Of a DNA stretch of 64,000 bases, positions 22,259 to 34,213 are shown in pieces; position 1 is the stretch's first letter; each line of letters starts with the position of its first letter. A program made the translations under genes and the position numbers. The notes under the pieces were generated by a model. That model did no database searches, was not told the origin of the DNA, and saw only the letters and a list, made by a program, of their open reading frames with translations. The stretch is from positions 16,545,940 to 16,609,939 of the forward strand of contig OY997652.1 in the NCBI GenBank assembly GCA_963921795.1, given 5' to 3'. This DNA comes from Nannobrachium achirus (lineage: Eukaryota; Chordata; Actinopteri; Myctophiformes; Myctophidae).

Positions 22259-22926
22259 CTGGTGCGGGACGGTTCCCTGAGGAGCTCCAAGGTGGTGATG
22301 GGTCTGAACTGGTGGATGCCTCCCAGTGTTGCGTACGTGGCAGCCGGGTGGTCAGTCTTAACATCCTGGGCATCGATGCCTCGCTCCCCATGGTCTTCGC
22401 CTTCAGCCTGACTGCTGAGGCCCATGGGACCATAGTTGTCCCTGGGAGGAAGGGGCAGGGTGTAGTGAGACCCAGGCTGGAAGTTTCTTGAGGGCCAGTA
22501 GCTAGGGAGACCACTTCGGGACAGGCTTCCATACCCTGCACATATGTCCCCTCCAAGGCCACTAAAGCTGTCAGGAACGTTGTAGTGGCTGCTCTGGCCC
22601 TCCGTGTTCAAAGGCTGCGCCTCAACTGGCCAAGTGAGCGTAGTGACAGTGGTACTACTGGTTGATATTGTAGGTGCAAGGGACTCTGCGATTTGGCTGT
22701 TTGCTGCAGATGTGGACTGCTCGGGTGGGATTTCTGGAACAAATTGAGAGGGTGGCTGACATATGTCAGGTGTGTCAGGTGTGTCAGGTGCATCGGGTGT
22801 ATCAGGTGTGTCAGGTGTTTCAGGAGTTTCAGGGGTTTCAGGCATGTCAGAGTCTTCGAGGTTGAGTGGCCCAGCGGTGTCCGGAGTATCTACCTGCTCG
22901 CACTCCTGCTCGACTGCTTTGGAGTC
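22259..22926 (-). CDS. arvcf: arvcf exon encoding N-terminal head
   Basis: A 668-nt exon (phase 0 in, phase 2 out; acceptor TTCTAG|GAC, donor ACCAG|GTAA). Encodes the low-complexity head that precedes the armadillo repeats, including YGSLSRSG, a motif shared with ARVCF. It opens with an acidic stretch and then a Thr-Pro-Asp/Glu tandem repeat, about eight units at 22775-22850, encoded by imperfect 9-bp repeats. The rest is Ser/Pro-rich and presumably disordered. The join to the next exon reads [11 protein letters not shown]. Confidence 0.85.
22775..22850. repeat. Coding 9-bp tandem repeat (Thr-Pro-Asp/Glu)
   Basis: Imperfect GTGTCAGGT units on the plus strand, encoding the repeated Thr-Pro-acidic tripeptides of arvcf. 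Confidence 0.85.
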
Positions 22927-23016
22927 CTAGAATGAGTAATAAATCACAGGTACATGGCAAAAGCGTTAATTTGAGTGTAAAAATGTATCATAATGGTCCA
23001 CTTCCCATTGCGCACC

Positions 23017-23017
<1 letters not shown>

Positions 23018-23049
<32 letters not shown>

Positions 23050-23082
23050 GGTCGGTAGGTAGGTACTGTAGGTAGGTACGTA
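23018..23082. repeat. (CAGA)n and (GGTA)n microsatellites
   Basis: CAGACAGA units followed by GTAGGTAGGTAC units. Confidence 0.95.
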
Positions 23083-23700
23083 GGTAGTTTTTTAATTGAT
23101 CCCTACCTCCCTAAAAATTGCAAAAAGAGTGGGAAGGCAACAGTAGTCCGGGGCAGAGAAGAAATGACACCAAGTCCCACCATTGCGTGCCGCATGTGTG
23201 TATACCATTTCAGCAGCTCGTATTAGACTGAGCTCCTTTAATATAATCAAAAACCCTTTTCTATTAAAAATCCTTTATTCCCATTTACTTTGTAATATAA
23301 TCTGATTTGCAGAAATATTTAGTATTTAGTATAATCACAGTATGAACTTATGATATACACACCATTACATGTCTCATAATTCAATCCCTGGCCCCTCTAA
23401 TATCAAAACAATTATGTAAAGCCATAAATCTCTCTGCTTCTATACAAATAAACTTGCCTTGGCTACTGCAATACTAAACTGGTAAACCATCCCAGTAGCG
23501 TGAATTCACATTCATCATGTAAGACACGTGATAATGTGAATTCACACAAGCCGTTATGGTTTACCAGGCTACTGTAATACACCCATGAATGAACAAGTCT
23601 TTAATTAATGTGGTTGCCCTCACAGGGAAACCACATCTTTACAGATACTCTTTATTTGTCACGCTACTCCTCCCACAGTTTTAGGCACACACTTGGGCCA

Positions 23701-23949
23701 TCTATACTATAATTTTGCAAATGTCTGTCTGTCTGTCCCAGCGTTTCTCCTCGGTGGCTGGAGCAATTGATCTGAAATCGCATCACCATCAGCATATGAA
23801 CACACCTGACATAACTGTGAAGGCCGTTTGTCACTTTCACAAATCGTATGCTGTATATTAGCATTTTTATGCTGTATCTACTATCTATTCTGCATCTAGC
23901 ATGAGGCACATCTATTCTGCATCTAGCTTGAGGCAAAATGTTTAACCAG

Positions 23950-24031
<82 letters not shown>

Positions 24032-24259
24032 GCAGGCGGGTGTGTGTGCAGGCGGGTGGGCGGGCGGGCTGGGGGGGGGGGAACAGTATCTCTGTAGCCA
24101 TTAAACGAAACGGGTTTCTTACATTGATGCTCCTACATCATGCAAGCACCAGTTAAAGTTACTTTCCATCCCTCATATACTGTGTGCACAGTGCACATCC
24201 CATAACCCACACACTGCACATCATTTTGGAGCTCATATCTTTGAACGGGTAAGGGCTAG
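23701..24259 (+). mobile_element. Non-autonomous Helitron, copy B
   Basis: Same 5' end (TCTATACTATAATTTTGC) and 3' end (AAGGGCTAG|T) as copy A. The middle is replaced by a (TG)n array and a GGCGGGTGGGCGGGC tract (23953-24080). Confidence 0.6.
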
Positions 24260-24321
24260 TATGTCAAATCGACCATCTTCCTCTGGACAAGTCTATATAT
24301 AGTATATAGGCCTATATTAAT

Positions 24322-25099
24322 TTACCAGTAAGACTCCCTAATCGGGAGATAAGCGCACAAATAGGCCAAAAGTTTGTTTTACCAATTATTACACTCTATG
24401 TGAACATTTACATCAACAAATCCCAAGTACTATGCAGAACGACCCATTTCAAGTTTTTAATGTACAACAATATTTAGAAAATAGGTCTACAAGCTGACAG
24501 TCCTCGTCCCTTATATTCCCATAGGTTATATGGAGATCTCAGTGTTTGTCAGTCCTTGTTCATTTATGCCCATATATGGACATCTCTATATCTACTGTAA
24601 CAGTCCTTGTCCCTTTATGCCCATATATGGAGATCTCTTAACTGTAAGTCCTTGTCCCTTTTATGCCCATATATGGATATTCCTGATGTCATCAGTATAT
24701 GAACATATATGGGCTTTCTGATATGCCCATATATAGAGATCTCTTAACTGTAAGCCCTTGTCCCTTTTATGCCCATATATGGATATCCCTGATGTCATCC
24801 GTATATGCCCATATATGGGCTTTCTAATATGCCCATATATGGAGATCTCTGTATCTCCATATATGGGTATAAAAGGATACTTCAGGTCTGACATCAGGTT
24901 TGTTTATATTGGGTTGCTAGGTTTGACATCACAAACTCTATGGGCCATCTGACCTAGAAATCTATATTTGGGCATAGATGACTCATCGTGACCTCATCAC
25001 ACGTCGACCGCACGTGTGACGTGCGGTCGACCGCACGTGTGACCGACGGACGGCCGGTGGAGGTTTTCATACTAAACTGTGACCTTACGGTCGCAATTA
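24322..25099 (+). mobile_element. Helentron-like element, copy 2, with CCATATATGG units
   Basis: Starts TACCAGTAAGACTCCCTAAT and ends GTGACCTTACGGTCGCAATT. The interior carries about seven CCATATATGG palindromes (24570-24865) in a GCCCATATATGGAGATCTCT context, then the palindrome GACCGCACGTGTGACGTGCG (from 25006) just before the 3' end. Confidence 0.55.
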
Positions 25100-25217
25100 G
25101 TGAATACATTTTCTCCATTGACCTGAATGGGAAAATGCAAAAATGTAACTTTTCCCAAATATGGAGATGACTTGAAAGAGTCATCTCCATCTCCATACTC
25201 TTAAATCTAATGTTATT

Positions 25218-25413
25218 GATGCCTCATTCACATACAGAAAAGCCAGGCTAATGGTTTGCTTGGTAATTCAATGTATTCTCTATGCAAACCAGCTTTTAAA
25301 ATTTCCAAGCTGGAAAAAAAGCTTGGAATCTTTTAAAGCTGGTTTGCATAGAGAATACATTGAATTACCAAGCAAACCATTAGCTTGGCTTCTCCCAGTG
25401 TGAATGCAGCATC
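25218..25413. mobile_element. Foldback MITE
   Basis: Inverted arms: TGGTTTGCTTGGTAATTCAA and onward to CAAGCTGG, with GGAAAAAAAG at the centre. The outer ends GATGCCTCATTCACA and TGTGAATGCAGCATC also pair. No coding content. Confidence 0.75.
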
Positions 25414-25774
25414 AAGAGTAAGACGGAAATCATTTGCAAGTGTGACTCGCGTCACAGCAACCACACTTTCCTCTAGAGTTATACTAGTAAGACACCTCAG
25501 GGAAACATGACAATTTTCTTGCTATCTGGCCAGTGATGTATATCGGACCAGTTACCCAATCTCAACAGTGCCTGTTGAGATTGGCAGAACATGCCCATAT
25601 ATGGGCATTCACAAATATGGGCATTCCCAGATATACCCTTAATATTGATGACATCGGGACAGGGATTTCCATATATGGGCATAGAACGGACAAGGACGTA
25701 ATTAATTTGCAAGTGTGATCTGGGAATGCCAGATATGCCCTTAATATTGATGACACTTTGAGATAAGTTTGGTT

Positions 25775-25985
25775 TTTTTCGTCTTTTTTAGATTTGTTTT
25801 GGGGTTTTTATACCTTTATTGATAGGACAGTAAACTGACAGGAAATGGGGGAGAGTTGGGGAATGACACGTAGATCGGGAATGGATCAGGAATCAAACCG
25901 GCGGCGACACCGCCAGGCATCCATGCCTATATGGCGATGCCTAAGTGGTATGTGCCTGGACCAGTAGGCCAGCGGGCGCCCCCAA
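25775..25985 (-). mobile_element. tRNA-derived SINE
   Basis: On the minus strand it starts GGGGGCGCCCGCTGGCCTAC, with an A-box-like TGGCCTACTGG and a B-box-like GGTTTGATTCC. It ends in the common fish SINE tail CTGTCCTATCAATAAAGG and an A-rich end. It lies directly 3' of the clcc1-like stop codon and could supply its AATAAA signal (plus-strand 25815-25820). Confidence 0.75.
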
Positions 25986-26017
25986 AATAAGTTTGATTTT
26001 GACACCACTGGTTCATC

Positions 26018-27625
26018 TTAAGCTGGGGAGGATTTAGCTTTCGCATCAGGCATCTTGACTTGCACATCATCCATTATGTTGCTATTGCTAGCTCCTTCCA
26101 CCTCCTCCCATGTTTCCTCCTGATCAGACTCAGATTCTTCCTCAGTTTGAGAGTCAGTGACTGAAGACTCCCATGTTTCCTCCTGATCGGAGTCCTCCTC
26201 AGTTTGAGATTCAGTGACTGAAGAACCTCCCTTGGGCTGCTTTGCATCAGGAGGACACTCCATCTTCCCCAAATTCATCGCGTCCTCGCTGAAGGCCTGG
26301 TCAGCCCAGTGCAGATTCTCCACAAGCTCCTCTGCCGGCTGCTCCCTCACTCTATTGGGCTTCATCTGGAGTACATGGGCCCTGTTCAGTCTGCTGTAAT
26401 TGGCCTGCCGTCTTGGGATATGCTGAGGTTGTTCCACATCTCTCAGCTGGGACTGTTCTACAGCCAGGGAAGGGGGATCCCTTTGATGCTGGCGCAGTGG
26501 TGCAGTGATGCCATACCGGAAAGCCCCCTGAACACAACCATACAGAAACACCAGGATGGAGAGTACAACAGCGAGGAGGACAGGAATCTGAAAGGTCACA
26601 GGTAGGTCCTTGAGGAGCGCCCTGAGAAATTCATTGATCCCCTGGCCAACATGCTTCAGAGGCTCTGTGATGAAGGTGGTTATGGTGAACGATATGGCCT
26701 TGGTAGGAGGTACCAACATGATTGGGTTGACAATGACACCTTCATAGTATCTCTTACAGGGGTCGTCTTGAAGAGTCCATGTAGTTCTGAACCACTCCCG
26801 CAGGCTGTCGCTCCAGCCAATCTCCTTCATCCCAGTGCATTTGTCACTGACACTGGACATTTTCACAATGTTGTTTTGGTGCTCAGCAAAAGCAATCTTG
26901 TAGAGGTAGAACCAGTTCCAGAAGATACTGATAAAGAAGCAGATAGCAAACATTTTCTTGAATTGGACAAACCAGGAGACCCCCGACCACAACTGAGTGC
27001 AAATGGTGGTGACTATGACCATCACGCACAGGGACACCCTTAAGACAGTGTTGAGATCCACACCAAAGGTGTCCTCAAAGTGCCACTTCCAAGGTGTGTA
27101 GTCATGCGGTTTGAGATCAATGAATATTTGGCTGATAGCATTGTCCAGCGCCCCTGTTATTCTGCTCTCCTCACCCTCAAGAAGCATCCGAATCTCCACC
27201 ATAGCTTGCGGGGACAGTTTCACTTTGGCATTATAAAAGATGTCCCCAGGGTCACTGGGCACACCGATTCTGTCTATTTCCCTCAGGAGCCTGGTGAGAA
27301 ATCGTTTGAACACTGGCGTGCACGTGGGCTGATCTTGAAGAAATGCAATCTTCTTGTTCTGATCTTCAACTTGTCTTTGCAACACTTCTACTTTGTGGTT
27401 ACAAACTGGCAGCTCATCTTTGGAGTCCTGAGTGTATTCTCTTCTTTCTATTGGCAGACTCGGATAGTTTGATGGCTCTACGGGTTTTCTCATGGTTTTG
27501 GTGGTGGGATCATAGTTGAGCATATCATATGGGTCAATCCAGTCGTCGTGTTGTCCCATCACACCATGCAGTGACATGCTGCATACCAGCAGCACAATGA
27601 TCAGTATGCTAGCACAGGAAGTCAT
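26018..27625 (-). CDS. clcc1: clcc1-like chloride channel, intronless retrogene
   Basis: Uninterrupted 535-codon ORF. The first ATG is at 27625 in a strong AAAATGA context; the TTG three codons upstream is not the start. It matches CLCC1, an ER multi-pass anion-channel-like protein, over its full length. It has a signal peptide (ASILIIVLLVCSMSLHG) and the mature start DDWIDPYDMLNYD. The core contains WKWHFEDTFGVD, WNWFYLYKIAF and VNPIMLVPPTKA, then FITEPLKHVGQG. Three hydrophobic segments fall near residues 194-213, 225-246 and 347-365. The acidic tail contains a duplicated motif (TESQTEE/DSDQEETWE, then TDSQTEE/ESDQEETWE). CLCC1 is multi-exonic in vertebrates, so an intact single-exon copy inside an arvcf intron points to retroposition. 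The length is close to the human protein (about 550), with no frameshift, so it may well be functional. Confidence 0.9.
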   Translation of the reverse strand: MTSCASILIIVLLVCSMSLHGVMGQHDDWIDPYDMLNYDPTTKTMRKPVEPSNYPSLPIERREYTQDSKDELPVCNHKVEVLQRQVEDQNKKIAFLQDQPTCTPVFKRFLTRLLREIDRIGVPSDPGDIFYNAKVKLSPQAMVEIRMLLEGEESRITGALDNAISQIFIDLKPHDYTPWKWHFEDTFGVDLNTVLRVSLCVMVIVTTICTQLWSGVSWFVQFKKMFAICFFISIFWNWFYLYKIAFAEHQNNIVKMSSVSDKCTGMKEIGWSDSLREWFRTTWTLQDDPCKRYYEGVIVNPIMLVPPTKAISFTITTFITEPLKHVGQGINEFLRALLKDLPVTFQIPVLLAVVLSILVFLYGCVQGAFRYGITAPLRQHQRDPPSLAVEQSQLRDVEQPQHIPRRQANYSRLNRAHVLQMKPNRVREQPAEELVENLHWADQAFSEDAMNLGKMECPPDAKQPKGGSSVTESQTEEDSDQEETWESSVTDSQTEEESESDQEETWEEVEGASNSNIMDDVQVKMPDAKAKSSPA

Positions 27626-27701
27626 TTTTCCCAAGCTGACCAGCTAGTTCTCAGGCAACTCAGGATCCTTTTATGTGGTGTTTCACTATGCGGAGAGTCT
27701 C

Positions 27702-27714
27702 TTTATAGTTTATA
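27702..27714 (-). promoter_or_regulatory. Double TATA box upstream of the clcc1-like ORF
   Basis: The minus strand reads TATAAACTATAAAG, two overlapping TATAAA cores 77-90 nt upstream of the ATG. This is a plausible core promoter; function is inferred. Confidence 0.5.
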
Positions 27715-27820
27715 CCCTTCCTCTGAGCTGGTCGAGTCATCCTGGTGATGTCAGAATGAGTAAGCCATAGCCATATGGAGATCCGGGTCATGTCTGATGA
27801 TGTCAGTGTTTGTCTCTACT

Positions 27821-27866
27821 CCATATATGGAGATCTATGTGATGATCCAGTCAGCTCCATATATGG
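27821..27866. promoter_or_regulatory. Two perfect CArG boxes upstream of the clcc1-like ORF
   Basis: CCATATATGG at 27821-27830 and 27857-27866, 36 bp apart, 196-241 bp upstream of the ATG. Both fit the SRF consensus CC(A/T)6GG. They belong to a repeat-borne motif family, so their role is unproven. Confidence 0.45.
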
Positions 27867-28029
27867 AGATTTGTGTTGTACCAACTTGGAAGGTAACAAT
27901 TAAGATGATGTGAAAAGCCTTCTTAACAGTCACCATGTCACTTTGAGCCAACCATGTCCATATACTGTATAGAGGTCCAGGTCAGGTCCAAGATGTCAGT
28001 CATAGATGAGTCAGACAGGACCATGGAAT

Positions 28030-28240
28030 TGCAGGTCGGCGATGCCCAAATATGGAGTCCATGATGTCATACTCCAGTCTCCAAGTATTCTGACTAGCAA
28101 CAATGTTAACCGTAACAACCTGAACTCACCCACACATGTTGACTAACAATAACAATCATCTGACATCAAAGTGATTATATAATTTGTCATTAACAAATAT
28201 GGGCTTAATATTGATGACATCAGGGATCTCCATATATGAG
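28030..28240. other. Intronic sequence with CArG-like motifs
   Basis: Contains CCAAATATGG (about 28046) and CTCCATATATGAGC. Otherwise unremarkable. Confidence 0.4.
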
Positions 28241-28241
28241 C

Positions 28242-28500
28242 ACACTGTAAAAAATTAAAAGTTGGGAAAACTCAAAATTTTAAGGCAACAAACTTCAGAA
28301 AACCTTTGAGTTTAGGGCAACTTAGAATTTTAAGTTAAGCAAAAATTATAAAAGCTGAGGCAACTTAAAATGTTAAGATACACCAACTAAACCAATTTAA
28401 GCAAAACTTAAAGTTTTATGTTTGATTGTCTAACTTAAAAGTTTTCTGAAGTTTGTTGCCTTAAAATGTTGAGTTTTCTCAACTTTTATTTTTTACACAG
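28242..28500. mobile_element. MITE with CACTGTAAAAAAT ends
   Basis: Left end ACACTGTAAAAAATTAAAAG; right end CAACTTTTATTTTTTACACA. The interior is symmetric around AACTTAAAATTTTAAGTT-like text. Frequent fish MITE type; superfamily not assigned. Confidence 0.65.
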
Positions 28501-28740
28501 CATAAAAGAGATTTGGTTCCCCTGGCATCAGAGGGATCTCCATATGGCAATAAAAGGGATTTGGTTCTCCTGACATCACAGTGATTATATATTGGCATTC
28601 ACAAATATGGGCTTAATATTGATGACATCTGGATCTCCATATATGGGCATAAAAGGGATTTGGTTCCCCTGGCATCACAGGGATCTCCATATGGCAATAA
28701 AAGGGATTGAAATCACATTGAGAGATGGGCGCTACTCGAG
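28501..28740. repeat. Tandem-like ATCTCCATAT repeats
   Basis: The string CATAAAAGGGATTTGGTTC with a neighbouring GATCTCCATATGG recurs about three times (28500-28705), one copy with the full CCATATATGG. Confidence 0.6.
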
Positions 28741-29735
28741 GTGAGTCATATATCGAATCATATATCCTGGCTGGTGATATAACTTTAACTGACACAAAGT
28801 ATTTATAAAAAGTCTAGAGTGAAATCCTGGTCGGGGCGCCTTAGCTCTGTGCTGCGAGGCGCAATATGTGGCGTGTGGCCCCAATGGGAGACAGGTTTGC
28901 AATGAGTTTTCAGGAGTGGGTCGGCGCTCACAAACCGTAGACGAACTAAGCATGTTGACGTAATTACTGCACGTACTCTCTCACCCAAAATGTACACAAA
29001 ATCAAACATACAGAACTATAAATGGCCCTTGAGACAGTTGTTGGTTTGCTTGGAGAGAGAAAACATGCGTTTGTTATCTATGTAAAGGACACCGAACTCC
29101 CAGGTGTCCTACAGTAGGAATAATCTGTCCTCATTCTAGCATATTCCAGGCTTTGTAGTCTGCCAGTAAATAATGAATTGTTTTCACCTGCCAATGAATA
29201 ATGAGTTATTTTGAAAATGAGTTTAGATTGGACCCTGATGAGACAAGCTGAGGTCCAGCTATTGTTGAGCAAATTGCACTCAAAACCATTCAATGGTTTT
29301 GTTTGAGTTAAAGGATTTTGACATAACTCTCTGAACAAAACCGATTGATTCCCATAAAAAACAAACAATAACAATAATCAGGTGATTTAAATTAGTTGTA
29401 TGAAATACAGTATAATGACGTTTCACATTCTGCCCACATAGCGCACTCTGGCAATCAATCAGTTTAAGTAAAAATAAAAATAAATAAATAAACGTCTTGT
29501 TACCGATGGGACTTAGTACTCTTCTGTTGAAGAGCAACTTATCTTTAATGGATGTTTGATATTAAAAGCATATAATGGCTCATAAATCCTGGCGAGAAGA
29601 ATAAACCCTACAAAATACATTACTGTTATCTCTTTAGACATAAAGCACAGACACTGTTGTGCATGCATCAGGAAATAGATAAGATAATAATAAGATAAGC
29701 CAATATGTGCTGTTTCCATTTGGGCTGAGAACAGA
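28741..29735. other. arvcf intron, no recognised feature
   Basis: Ordinary intronic sequence. Small minus-strand ORFs here have no recognisable domain. Confidence 0.35.
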
Positions 29736-29741
29736 CATACT

Positions 29742-29781
29742 ATACACCCCTGGCTGTACATACAGCCAGGGGTGTATAGAA
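29742..29781. repeat. Perfect 19-bp-arm palindrome
   Basis: CTATACACCCCTGGCTGTA, loop CA, then the exact complement ending GGGGTGTATAG. It sits alone, with no flanking repeat I recognise. Confidence 0.85.
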
Positions 29782-29960
29782 TCTGAAGGTGTTTTATGAT
29801 GTGTTTAATGTAGGTTTCCTAAAATAATGGTAAAGAGTTTTTATTTTTAGGGAAGGGGTTGGCCTTGTAAAACAGCCTTGTAAAACATTACAAGAGTGAT
29901 AGGAAGCACATTGTCCTCTGTGAGATTCGAACTAATAATGTTGGGCTTGAAAGTCTAACC

Positions 29961-30417
29961 CAGGGGTCTTCAACGTTTTCAGGCCAAGGAACCCTTTGTT
30001 GAGAGAGAGAGATGAAGCAGGGACTCCCACATCCTGTTCATAGATTCCATATAGTTTCATCGTTTGGCAACACAATCATCAGTGTATTTTGGGTTCATGT
30101 CAATTTGTGTTTTCAGATATTTAACCACTTGAACCGTCAATACTTAATAAACTTGACCTTTCACTCTGTACTTAGTCTGCTCTTTTTCCCCTCTACACCA
30201 AACCTCTTTGCCAATAATAGCCGATCTACAAGCTCACAACGCTTCGCAGCACGAAGAGTTGTGAGCTTGTAGATCTGCTATTTTTGGCTACAGTTCTCAG
30301 AATATGGACACTAGAGTTCAAGTTGTTAATATAAAAAGGATTGGAAGATTTGGAGGACCCCCTGTAGTAACTCTGAGGACCCCCTAGAGGTCCCGGACCC
30401 CCTGTTGAAGACCCCTG
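29961..30417. mobile_element. hAT MITE carrying the shared hairpin
   Basis: Ends CAGGGGTCTTCAACG and GTTGAAGACCCCTG; exact 8-bp duplication GTCTAACC at 29953-29960 and 30418-30425. Internal hairpin at 30214-30285 (ATAGCCGATCTACAAGCTCA ... GTGAGCTTGTAGATCTGCTA). Confidence 0.9.
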
Positions 30418-30595
30418 GTCTAACCAACGCAGCATCAAGGTTACTGGTGGAACGGAAGTTAATTGAATCTGATCCTGCCCCCTTTTTTGGCAGAAAGGGG
30501 AGGGGGGTTCTGCCATTCAGCGAATCAGAAGAGAGAGAAAGGAATTCTGCGAACAGCGATATTAGCTATGCATTCAATCTGATAAAGTCGTAAAC

Positions 30596-30775
30596 CTCTG
30601 TGTCTGTCTGCTGTGGTGTGTCTGTCTCTGTTGAGCTGTCATTGGCAGAGGTCACCATGGAGATGTTGGAGGTGGGCGTGTCCAGATCTTCATTGGTGGA
30701 TGGGTGGTCCTGAGCTGCCTCTTTAGAGTCTTGGGGTAAGGGCAGAGGCAAGGAGGGCCCCTCCGAGCCATGCTC
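30596..30775 (-). CDS. arvcf: arvcf exon encoding N-terminal linker
   Basis: Sixty codons, phase 0 at both ends (acceptor TTATTTAG|GAG, donor ACAGAG|GTTT). Encodes an acidic, Ser/Thr/Pro-rich segment; TPTSNISMVTS aligns with the TPTSHVSIVTS stretch of mammalian ARVCF, N-terminal to the armadillo domain. The intron side of the acceptor is a 130-bp TG array on the coding strand, with only GTTATTTAG between it and the exon. It is the most 5' exon I can identify. Confidence 0.8.
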
Positions 30776-30782
30776 CTAAATA

Positions 30783-31695
<913 letters not shown>

Positions 31696-31943
31696 TCATT
31701 GTCGGGCAGAAACCTTGTATCTCTAAGTTTCAAATGTGTATGTTTTTTGGTAAAGTAAAGCCCTGCTTCATTATACACGACTTTCGCACAAGACTAGTGA
31801 AAATATAGCTATCGACAAGCACACAACGCCTGGCGATGCGAGGCGTTGTGTGCTTGTAGATTGACTATTTTCAATCTTTTTCAATATAACAAAAATAGGA
31901 AGGTTTTGGACAAACAAGGTTTCCACCCGACAACGACGATGTG
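31696..31943. mobile_element. TGTCGGGCAG-type foldback MITE, complete copy
   Basis: TIRs TTGTCGGGCAGAAACCTTGT and ACAAGGTTTCCACCCGACAA. The shared hairpin lies at its centre, 31799-31871 (ACAAGCACACAACGCCTGGC ... GAGGCGTTGTGTGCTTGTAG). Confidence 0.85.
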
Positions 31944-33590
31944 TAACACAGGCTGAGCAGATCATCAAGTACTGCATGGGGCAATCAAGTCATTGCCCCA
32001 TGCAGCCACAAACAGTTCACAGCACTGCTGTGCGGCCAGGCAAACAATACCTGTGTATCAGAAGCCATTCCATCAGTCTTCAGAACATTGTAATAATATA
32101 CTGTACCTGCTGCTTTTGTATACTATTATGCTGAGAGTTTTTCACTGCACAAGAAGCACTTTTCTGCCTCCCCATGTGCTATTTATAATTTTTTTATTTA
32201 AATCATGCAACTTATTTATATTGGACTTGTATGTTTGATTTTCCCTGTGCCCACCTGTTACTTCAACCATTTTCGACTATCTTCATATCATTGGTCCTCA
32301 CTAATACCGATACTGATTATAATAATAATGTTATAATAATTTGGTTCCCACTCCTCTGGGATATTTCTGTCACCGTATATATATATACACATATATATGT
32401 GTCTTCTTTATTTACCCATCCTACAAGGAGCAGTGAGTGCTATGAGCACAGCGCTCATGGGGAGTAGTTAAGTATCCTGCTCAGAGACCCTTTCGACACA
32501 TAGGATGGGGCCAGGGCACGGACCGGGGTACTTCTGTTTCCCAGATGGCCTCTATAACCACTCAGCTATGGCCACCCAAGATGGCATCATTTATGTCTGT
32601 GTACTCAGTCTTCTATGTCTTGGAGGAGGGCTGTGGACACTTCAAAAACCTGCCTGCCAGTGACATCAACAGTATTTTGGTCATTTCAAACTTTTCTTAA
32701 ATTTTATTAATGGAAGAACAATGGTGGCTTATATTTCAGCATATCTTTACAGGAAGAGATAGACTGTATTTCCCATTAGCTTGAAATCCCCATCCATGAT
32801 GTCATTGGTGGACAGGTTTCTGAACTGTCCAGAGCCCACCAATGAGATGCAGAGCAGTGAGTTGAATGACATTGTGCCATTCTATATTAAATCTAATGTA
32901 TACCATGGCACAGGACCAATTATATGAAATATCAGGTTGAAAATGATGCTACCTCTTCCTTTAACTAAAAATGGAACATTATTATAACGTTTCTCCCGAC
33001 AATTCACCCTTTGTTAGCCTTCTGGTTGGTCCCTGACTGACCAGCCAACAGGCTCTATTTGCCTTGTCCTGCCCTATTTCCGCCTTTTTTATGTTGAATT
33101 TGGTAAAACACAGTTTTTGTAGAAATACAAACATTTAAAAACATGCTAGTCACTATAGTGCCACTGCCATTTTACTGAAACCAAGTTTGAAATTAGAATT
33201 GAACACACAGAATAATAATACGAAGCAACTGAATTAAAATGGTAGAGTGTCCCACCGAGTGTCCCACCCAGACACAGCAACCAATGGGTGTGAAGAGGGG
33301 CGGGACTTGACAAAGTGTGAATTCAGTCCCTGCATGCCCGATTTGTGGTTAAGTCACGGTAGCACGCTGGGTGCTACTGTGGGTTCTTGCCAACACAACA
33401 CGATTGATGAAAAACGTTTTGTAATTAAAGTTTCTCGTGCTTTATTGTCTACACACATGCACATGAACAACAACACAGAATTATATCGGTGCGCCAAGTC
33501 TATATACTGTAGCCCAGCCTTGCTGGGTCTGCTGCTTGCTATGCATTTAAATCAAAGTCCTTTATAACATTGCACCATTGAGCCAGCTCT
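31944..33590. other. Probable arvcf 5' intron
   Basis: No gene identified. Around 32430-32580 is a decayed dispersed-repeat fragment (GAGTAGTTAAGTATCCTGCTC...). Around 32760-32860 is an imperfect inverted repeat (CATTGGTGGACAG / CCACCAATGAG). Confidence 0.4.
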
Positions 33591-33600
33591 CTCTCTCTCT

Positions 33601-33663
<63 letters not shown>

Positions 33664-33675
33664 TGGCTTTTCTCT

Positions 33676-33732
<57 letters not shown>

Positions 33733-33770
33733 GTGCGTGCGTGCGTGCGTGCGTGCGTGCGTACGTGCTA
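33590..33770. repeat. (CT)n followed by (GT)n microsatellite
   Basis: Adjacent arrays: CT at 33590-33661 and GT/GTGC at 33677-33762. Confidence 0.97.
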
Positions 33771-33869
33771 GATCTGAACCTATATTGTAGGTCCAACATG
33801 CTACAATGAATAGGTACAATAGGAAACACCTGACCATCAATTAACCACTGCTCCCTTGAGTCACTCCCA

Positions 33870-33942
33870 TTCCCCCCCCCCCCCCCCCGGAAATGGGGGC
33901 AGCTGTCTTGGTTGGCCACAGATGGGGGGGGGGGGGGGGGGA
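33870..33942. repeat. Poly-C and poly-G inverted pair
   Basis: A C17-type run (about 33873) and a G17-type run (about 33925) about 35 bp apart; both are within inverted flanks (CACTCCCATTCCCC / GGGGAATGGGTG). Confidence 0.8.
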
Positions 33943-34213
33943 ATGGGTGCCTACTAACCATGATGAAGTTACCGTTACTGAAATGTCTGTTTCTTAAGCC
34001 TTTGCACACATTGGTATCAGGTATATACTATAGATTTGTAGTATTAACAATTGCACACAGTCATGATTTAAATATTAATTGAATACATTTTACTAAACAT
34101 TTGAACTTTGTGTTCTTTGTGTTTATCCTTCTGGATTGGCCACTCAGCGGCGCTGGACAACAAGTTCCATTCTATACATCAGCTGGGGGTGAGAGAGAGA
34201 GACATACTAGAAT

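Noticed and set aside
26214-27472. Plus-strand ORFs opposite the clcc1-like gene
   Set aside because: Shadow frames of the conserved minus-strand coding sequence.
27626-27634. Upstream start of the clcc1-like ORF (TTG)
   Set aside because: Not ATG; the first ATG at 27625 precedes a normal signal peptide.
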